Shown here: positions 58,265 through 64,000 of the stretch, piece by piece
Numbering within the stretch: the first letter of the stretch is position 1
Layout: every line of letters begins with the position of its first letter
NCBI GenBank assembly: GCA_001643675.2
Contig: LSRY02000056.1
Coordinates: 67,001 to 131,000, forward strand
DNA length: 64,000 nucleotides
Source of the DNA: Monocercomonoides exilis
Lineage: Eukaryota; Preaxostyla; Oxymonadida; Polymastigidae
Reading direction: 5' to 3'
The notes under the pieces: model-generated
What the model saw: the letters and a program-made list of their open reading frames with translations, nothing else
Told to the model about the DNA's origin: nothing
The model's database searches: none
Program-made: the position numbers and the translations under genes

Positions 58265-59009
58265 GAGTTTTGTTCGTTTATAGAAGGATAAAAATGATAA
58301 GTCGATAATGAATGTTCTTTCTGATGAAATCGAAATTGATAATGTGTAGTGAAAGGATTTTGAGTAATTTAACTTTGTTTTTTGAGCGTTAAATAATCAA
58401 TAGTGAATCGTTATTGAAGGCATTTGATGTATCAGCATTTTATCCAGTTATTCATCTGACAGTTCATTTTTAACCTTCAAATATGTTAGCAAAAATTAAT
58501 TTGGAACCTTCCGGAATAAATATTTCACTCAAAAGCTTTCTGTGCTTTGTGCACAATAAAAGTTGAATTTTTATCATTATTGAAGAAAAGGAAATTCTCG
58601 AACAAACTGTTTTTGATTAACGATTTTTCATCATAATTTTATGATCCGCAACGACTCCTCACAGCTTTCATGTGTCAATTTTCCAAATAGAAACATCTCT
58701 TTCGATTGTTAAAAAAACAAACTTCCTGTTAGGTGCGAAAATAAATGAGATATTTCAAACAAAAATGAATTGCAATTCTGTTAATGCCAAGTCAGTATTC
58801 CATTTCACTATGTTTATTTTGTTGAACAAAACGAAAATTTGTAATGTCATGTTGTTTTTACAATTAATATTTGTTTTTTCTAAAAAAAGGACTGGTATAG
58901 TGAAAATAAGAAATGTTATGGTTGATATCATTAATAAAAGAAAATCTTTGCAATTAAGAAACAAAACATTGCACCTTTTCATTTTGGTTCTTTTTCCAAT
59001 TGAATGACC

Positions 59010-59302
59010 TCTCTGACTTCGTGTGACATCAGTGACTGAGTGACGTCAGTGACTTATCAAAATTCCGAAAATACTGATCACGTCACAAAAAAATGAGTAA
59101 TGGAAATTTATCTTTCATAAATATTTTTCTTTTTTTCATGATTGGTTTTGGAATATAAAATAAATTTATATTTTGAAATTATTTCACCAATAAGTTACAA
59201 AATTTCAAATTTTAAAGGATCTTTTTTCTGACGTGAAATATTTTGTCACGTCCGTCAAAAATCAAAAACATTACGTCAAAAGTCAGTACGTCACTCAGGT
59301 TC
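59010..59302. repeat. TGACGT-rich repeat with imperfect inverted ends
   Basis: The left end (about 59026) reads CTGAGTGACGTCAGTGACTT. The right end, read on the minus strand from about 59302, begins CCTGAGTGACGTACTGACTT. In between, GTCACGTCC and ACGTCA motifs recur. The layout suggests a small non-autonomous element. A related end lies at 63526-63592. Confidence 0.55.
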
Positions 59303-59784
59303 ATATTAAACATCAACACCCTAAGTCGAAACAAGAACAACTTTAGGAAAAAATAAAAAATAATTTGTTTTCTTGTTATTCTCGAACTTTATTGATTTTG
59401 TTTCAATTTTCGAAAATTATTATCATTCTTTAAAAATATGGGACAAAATATTTGACTTCAGGCATTTTCAGTGTTAACTTATGCACTTTTCATTTTTTTT
59501 TTTTTGAGAACAAAAAATTTGAAATAAATGGGCTTATTTTTAGAAAAACATGTGAGGTCACAAAACATTTTGTTATTTCATCAATGATATTTGTTTGCAG
59601 ATATGAAAATCAAATTTATTTTGAAATCTGATAACGTTTAATTATGAAATAAGTGAAACAATTATTTCTTGTTTTGTGCATAAAAAGCTTGAAAGTTCAT
59701 GTTTTCCCCTTATATATATATATAATATTATATATTTTTTGTTGGGAAACATTTTTCATTAAAACTTGTTTGTAGAGAAATTCT

Positions 59785-59839
59785 CATATGGGTGATTTTT
59801 TTTGATATCATAAAAAATTCCGACGTTTGATCAAAAATT
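59785..59839 (+). repeat. Dispersed repeat beginning CATATGGGTGATTTT, copy 2
   Basis: Same opening 20 bases as 51916-51935, then ATATCATAAAAAA, a short insertion (TTCCGACGTT) and GATCAAAAATT. Confidence 0.7.
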
Positions 59840-59938
59840 TATTTCATTAAGGGTTGGTTAAAAAAGATAAATGAAAGTGATGATCATTCAAAAATATTGC
59901 TTTGTATATAGTTGTTGTTATTTATTAATTAATTTTAA

Positions 59939-59962
59939 GGCAAATTCGCGTTATATCGGACA
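59939..59962 (+). repeat. Terminal inverted repeat, copy 2 (left in the window)
   Basis: GGCAAAT followed by TCGCGTTATATCGGACA; equivalent to the right end of copy 1. Confidence 0.92.
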
Positions 59963-60140
59963 TTGAGAAATTGATTTTAATGCAAATAGAAATGTTTATT
60001 ATTCATATATATTAATGTTTTGGATATTAAAAAAGCGCGGAAGTTTGTCAAAATCGAGTTTTTAATTTTTCTTTTTTCAAAAAAAAAATGATTGTGGGTC
60101 AATGAAAAAAATCGAAAAATAGAAAAATTATCAATTGTTA

Positions 60141-61217
60141 TTATTCATCCACCCATTCCGATGCATCAGCACCATCAGATAATCCCAAGCTGTCTGTTGA
60201 TTCATCTTTTTTCTCATTGGAAGATTCTGAAGAATCAAAATCATCAATATCTGGAATATTTTCATCTGTTAATTCGTCGTCTTCTTCTTTATCCTGTTCT
60301 TCCAAAATTTGTTCTTCGATTTCCTCTTCCTTTCTGTAAACGATCATGTGTACAACATCTTGAAAAGCGAGTTGTTTTGTATTTTTCACCATCCAAAATG
60401 CTAGATAATCCCCCAAAAACCGTTCTCTAACACCATGTTTTGGGAAAAACCCCCGCAAATGCGACCACATACCCTCTATCGTGTTTGTACAAGCTCCGCT
60501 CAGAGGATCAACAAAATTTCTCTTATGACAGACTGTTTTATGAATGTATCCGAATGCTTCCAGTGATGAATAGGCTTTCCATTCATCACTCATGATAGTT
60601 GTGCCTGGCAAAATGTGCTGTCTGATTATCGGAAGAAGAGTTTTTGCATATCTGTCAGGAACTATATTGATGAATTTCTTCTTGATTTCTTTTTTATTTT
60701 CTGTCCTTTCTATCGCACCGAAAATCCAAATTTGCTTTTTCTTTCTCCCCCTTTTATATTTTCTTCGTCTCCATACGCACTCATCAATCTCTACAATAAC
60801 CCCCTCACCTCCCAGTTTGATTGGATTGTTGTTGATAAAATCCATACAAGCACATCTTAACACACAGCTCCAATAGCCAACAACTGAATCATGCAAATCA
60901 AGCATTTTTTGAATGTTTGATTGAGAAATCCCAAGCCAAAGAAACAAGATGATGAGTAAAAACTTATTAATTCCACACTTTGAATTCTCCAAATTAGTTC
61001 CTTTGTACACTGATTTTTTTGTTGCACATTTTCTACATGTCCAATACCTATAATTTGCTCCTTCTTTCACTAAAACCTTCTTTTTCTTATGAATTCTGCA
61101 ATCTGGACTTTTATCTTCCAGAATGTGATGAAAAAACCAATCCCATGCAGTTTCTTCTTTTATAAATGTACAAATTTTACCGAATACAGAATATTTCTTT
61201 TCCCTTGGATATGCCAT
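60141..61217 (-). CDS. IS1595/Merlin-type transposase (ISXO2-like DDE domain), intact
   Basis: 358-residue DDE transposase that would cut and paste the surrounding element. The N-terminus has a zinc-ribbon-like set (Cys40, His43, Cys61, Cys64), then a helix-turn-helix-like region (about residues 85-120). The catalytic core has Asp145 in VEIDEC, Asp211 in MSDEWKAY and Glu248 in TNTIEGMWSHLR, the spacing and sequence expected of the ISXO2-like domain. The C-terminus is a long acidic tail (residues about 300-358) not usual in bacterial members, suggesting a eukaryotic Merlin-type lineage. It has no introns. The start ATG is followed by AYPREKKYS; the stop is TAA. Since the frame and ends are both intact, the element may be active. 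Confidence 0.92.
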   Translation of the reverse strand: MAYPREKKYSVFGKICTFIKEETAWDWFFHHILEDKSPDCRIHKKKKVLVKEGANYRYWTCRKCATKKSVYKGTNLENSKCGINKFLLIILFLWLGISQSNIQKMLDLHDSVVGYWSCVLRCACMDFINNNPIKLGGEGVIVEIDECVWRRRKYKRGRKKKQIWIFGAIERTENKKEIKKKFINIVPDRYAKTLLPIIRQHILPGTTIMSDEWKAYSSLEAFGYIHKTVCHKRNFVDPLSGACTNTIEGMWSHLRGFFPKHGVRERFLGDYLAFWMVKNTKQLAFQDVVHMIVYRKEEEIEEQILEEQDKEEDDELTDENIPDIDDFDSSESSNEKKDESTDSLGLSDGADASEWVDE

Positions 61218-61392
61218 TTTTGATCATTGTTTGTTTTTCAATAACCCTAAATAGGAACATACCCATAAATTGTGATATTTTCGAAACATTTTTTTATTTT
61301 TGACAAAACGTTTTCCGCGCTTTAAAACTATTTTTAAAATGAATTAGATACATATTTAAGTAAATCAGACACAAAAAAACTGAAATTTTCGT

Positions 61393-61416
61393 TGTCCGAT
61401 ATAACGCGATTATGCC
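61393..61416 (-). repeat. Terminal inverted repeat, copy 2 (right in the window)
   Basis: Reverse complement begins GGCATAA and continues TCGCGTTATATCGGACA; equivalent to the left end of copy 1. Confidence 0.92.
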
Positions 61417-61774
61417 CAAATATTTCCCAACAGTGAAAGCAAAGCAATAATGAAAATGAACAAAAATGTGGGCATAACTTTTGATGTGAATATTTTGGTA
61501 TGAATAGGAACAATTGATAATCAGAATCTTTCAGGCGAGATTGAAGAGGCGGACGCAACAAAAAAGCAACTCAGGAATCAAATCTAACTTGAATCTTCCT
61601 TTCTCATTATTGTGAACATTCAAAGGTTCTTCTTTTTCCTTTTTAATTCGTTTTATAAAAAATAATAAAATAATATATAAAAACATTAGACCAGCTGTTT
61701 TCAATTTATCGAAATGAAGAAATAAATGGAAAAAATGAAAAATTTGAGTCACAATAAATGAGTTTTCAATATTT
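61417..61774. other. Spacer, no gene seen
   Basis: AT-rich sequence between the transposon end and the decayed gene at 61775-62990. Short open frames here have no coding features. Confidence 0.4.
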
Positions 61775-62990
61775 AAGCATTTTCAAGAAAATAAGAAATA
61801 TCGAACGATAATTTATCATTATCATTTTCTTCGTTAAGAAAAACAAATATTCCACGAAAACACACAATGAAATCTTCGTCTTTCTTCCACCATCTTTTCA
61901 TGTACTTTCCTTTTCGACTCTTCATTTCATTTTTTCCTCTTCGTAAATTTCATTTTCTTTAAATGGCTTCAAAGCTTTCATTAAAAATATCAAGAATGCA
62001 ATTGCAATTTTGCCATCCAATGTTGGACTCTGTATCTCCTCCAAAATGTTATCAATTACACTTCATTTCAATAAGTAATCAAATTTCACGTTTTGTTTAT
62101 CTGATTCATTTTTGAAGAAAAAAAGGCAACTAACGTGAATTTCACTGTGATTATTTTTCACTGCTTGATATGCCTGAACAATTCTGCCAATTAGCCCAGC
62201 ATATTCTTCATTCCACAATTTGAATTTGTAAAAACAATGATTCAATGGTGTGATCCATCTCTTCAAAACAATCTCTTCTTTCGTTTCTTTTTCTTTTTCT
62301 TCTTTTCTCTTCCAATCAACACATTTCATTAGATTTTCCAGTTCACTTTTTGCCTCTCTCAAAAAATGAAGTTCAATCACAAACTCTTTCTTAAAGCTTT
62401 TGTCAAAGTCCAATCTGAAGGTCAAATAAAGCCAAATTGATTGATAAGCAAGATGAGTCAGATTATGATGTTTCTGATGATTTAGCACAATTTCTTTGAT
62501 TTCATTCAAACACTGTTTTTGTTCGAAAAACAAATAAAAATATATGTGGAAAAAAAAACATATGTACAAAAAAGAAAACAAAAATGTTCAAACGTCAAGT
62601 ACGCCAAGGTTGGAAAGTGGTGAGAAAGCTATTTCCACTTCTTTCTGAGCTTCTTCACTTATCATTTTGTTCAATGCAGCATTCAGATAAAAAAGAACGC
62701 AAATTGGTATTAATTAATCAGGAATTTTTTATCATTCAGCAAAAGATATCATTCGCAGAGACCAATCAGACTCTTTTCGTTTCATTTCTTTTTCTTTCTT
62801 CTCATTTTCATCAATGACTATCTTCTCGAATCTTTCATTCAATGAAGATGCCATCAATTCAAATGTGCTTATTTTATTCAACACATTGAAATATCCAATT
62901 TGCTTCAACAACAAATTTGCATTTTCAATTGACAATTTCTTTTCTACTATTATTTTGTCCGTTTTGTTGAACAATAGAACTATGAAAATG
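61775..62990 (-). pseudogene. Decayed member of an oxymonad-type hypothetical protein family
   Basis: Fragments in family order on the minus strand: 62974-62732 (KTDKIIVEKKLSIENANLLLK, QIGYFNVL, IVIDENEKK) and then 62581-62063 (KEIVLNHQKHHNLTHLAYQS, ELHFLREAKSEL, CVDWKRKEE, LWNEEYAGLIGRIVQAY). After about 62045 come LEEIQSPTLDGKIAIAFLIF and a weak tail with FLNEENDND. Stops and frame changes separate them and the middle is missing. From memory this order (ENAxLLLKxIGY, VDENEKK, HQxHxNxTxLAYQS, ELHFxREA, DWKRK, LWNEEL.GLIGSIV) is that of a large repetitive family of hypothetical proteins in Monocercomonoides/Blattamonas-type genomes. I cannot verify that here. Function unknown. Confidence 0.6.
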
Positions 62991-63486
62991 GATTTGAATT
63001 CGTTTTAATCCATCTTATCCATCAGTACTGTTATTTCTTTAACTTTCAATTTCTGCTCCTCCTCATCGTAGAGTTAAAATTCGGAATATATTTCTTCAAA
63101 AACAAAAAAAATGAATTAAATTTGTTCTGGAATGTTTGCACACCTTTAAAATTTTCAATTTGCAGTCTTTGCCTGAATATTCGAAGAAATGTTACATTTC
63201 GAAAATTTCACATTTTGCCTTTAATATCGAATTCACCAATGTATCGATGGAAGAAATATTCGTAAAAAACACTCAAATCATTCGCGAAAAGAACATTGGT
63301 CATACACATATTAAAAAAATGAACATGAATAACATGACATTTCAAAGTATAATCCAGTTTCATATAACATGTGATGCAGCTATGGGATTTCATGATCATT
63401 TCATAATCTTTGTGAACCAAATAAAAACATGCATAAATTCTGTTATTTATTTTTTATATATCACTTCAAAAAAATGAGTCCTATCA

Positions 63487-63487
<1 letters not shown>

Positions 63488-63525
<38 letters not shown>
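63488..63525 (+). repeat. 38-nt poly(A) tract
   Basis: Uninterrupted A run immediately before the CCACTGACGTGAAC repeat. Its position at a repeat border suggests either a microsatellite seeded at the repeat end or a retroposed poly(A) tail. Confidence 0.9.
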
Positions 63526-63527
<2 letters not shown>

Positions 63528-63592
63528 ACTGACGTGAACTTAATTCACTGACGGACGTGACAACAAAACTTATTGCACGTCACTCAGGTTTA
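63526..63592. repeat. TGACGT-type short repeat, second locus
   Basis: Contains CCACTGACGTGAAC, CACTGACGGACGTGAC and, at its right end, CACGTCACTCAGGTT. The last matches the right end of the repeat at 59010-59302 (ACGTCACTCAGGTT). It looks like a shortened member of the same family. Confidence 0.6.
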
Positions 63593-64000
63593 GTTTAATA
63601 TGTATTTTGTTATCATTCGTGAAAATGAAATTGAATTTTTTTTCTTTTGTCAGAAAAAATCTTTATCAAAACACAAGAGTAAAATCTGTGCAATTTCTGT
63701 AACATATGTGACAATTGTCAAAATTTTTTTTATTAATCAGTTTAAGTATTATTTTCAAGTTTGAATATCAAAATAAGATCATTTTGACCAACAACTTCAA
63801 TACTTCACAATGATTTGCCAAAGTTTCATCTGGAGCAAAAAACGTTAGAAATACAATTATATCACAACAAAAAATAATTAATTCGTCTCGAATATTTTTT
63901 TCCAAATACAGTTTGTGCAAAAAAAATCCGGACAAGATCGATATCTCAAAAACAACAAAAGAAATAATTCTGTAGATTTTCCTCAAAATATATCTCACAA

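Larger units (their letters stand above)
58265..59938. other. Spacer between the two inverted transposon copies
   Basis: 1,674 bp, AT-rich. Open frames of 75-111 codons at 58672-59007 (both strands) lack recognisable features. It contains the TGACGT-rich repeat at 59010-59302 and the second copy of the CATATGGGTGATTTT repeat at 59785-59839. The target-site evidence suggests this segment was inverted by recombination between the flanking elements. Confidence 0.5.
59939..61416 (-). mobile_element. IS1595/Merlin-type DNA transposon, copy 2 (1,478 bp, intact)
   Basis: Same element as copy 1 in opposite orientation, with 24-bp terminal inverted repeats at 59939-59962 and 61393-61416. It carries an uninterrupted transposase. 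It is one base shorter than copy 1, exactly the extra A in the copy 1 transposase. The genomic left flank is AATTTTAA and the right flank CAAATATT; there is no direct duplication around this copy, but AATTTTAA is the reverse complement of the left flank of copy 1. Confidence 0.93.
62991..64000. other. AT-rich window end without a supported gene
   Basis: The plus-strand frame 63136-63477 and minus-strand frame 63998-63768 (running to the window edge) are of low complexity and unrecognised. The region includes the 38-A tract and a TGACGT-type repeat. Confidence 0.4.

Noticed and set aside
58672-59007. 111-codon open frame between the transposon copies
   Set aside because: AT-rich composition, antisense frame equally open, no recognisable motif.
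56786-61416. Composite transposon made of the two copies and the 1.7-kb spacer
   Set aside because: Outer flanks (TTAAAATT and CAAATATT) are not a target duplication, and the spacer has no cargo gene.
1-64000. tRNA, rRNA, riboswitch, CRISPR or bacterial operon signals
   Set aside because: Reading both strands showed no cloverleaf or rRNA core sequence and no spaced repeats; genes are intron-bearing and individually spaced, as in a eukaryote.

Overview
This looks like nuclear DNA from a unicellular eukaryote, most likely an oxymonad or related metamonad (Preaxostyla). Intergenic DNA and introns are very AT-rich. Genes carry several short spliceosomal introns whose donors are mostly GTTTG or GTATG. 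Proteins are full of long serine runs and Lys/Glu coiled coils. There is a giant beta-helix surface protein with a kinase-like tail, and a decayed copy of a protein family I associate from memory with oxymonads. Every well-supported gene ends at TAA, TAG or TGA in the expected place, so the standard code applies. The lineage assignment is inference.

Left part (1-31 kb) is a dense housekeeping block. In order it holds: an NAA25/MDM20-like NatB auxiliary subunit (5' cut by the window edge); an unknown Cys-motif protein and calreticulin (both minus); a type I asparaginase homologue whose catalytic residues are replaced; an unknown helical-repeat protein; a very large PI4-kinase beta with serine and Lys/Glu insertions; a PlsC-type lysophospholipid acyltransferase; a minus-strand membrane protein with a roughly 450-residue coiled coil and a C-terminal SPRY-like domain; and, divergently from only 103 bp away, an AAAP amino-acid transporter. 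I rebuilt the exon structures by requiring reading-frame continuity across GT-AG introns. All of these close in frame, one with a GC-AG intron.

Middle part (31-51 kb) has a broken beta-helix surface-protein pseudogene (31.6-34.6 kb), a low-complexity zone with microsatellites, and a poorly resolved minus-strand multi-exon gene (about 35.9-40.4 kb). It also has the most striking gene, a single-exon 2,704-residue protein at 42.66-50.77 kb: signal peptide, four or more cysteine-marked beta-helix modules, one membrane helix and a degenerate kinase domain.

Right part (51-64 kb) is gene-poor and AT-rich. It contains decayed serine-rich coding remnants (53-55 kb), two nearly identical inverted copies of a 1.48-kb IS1595/Merlin-type DNA transposon (56.8-58.3 and 59.9-61.4 kb), TGACGT-rich short repeats, a decayed member of a lineage-specific family (61.8-63.0 kb) and a 38-A tract.

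Functionally, the calreticulin (ER folding), PI4K and acyltransferase (membrane lipids), transporter, SPRY membrane protein and beta-helix protein concern membranes and the cell surface. Nothing suggests operons; each gene appears to be transcribed separately.
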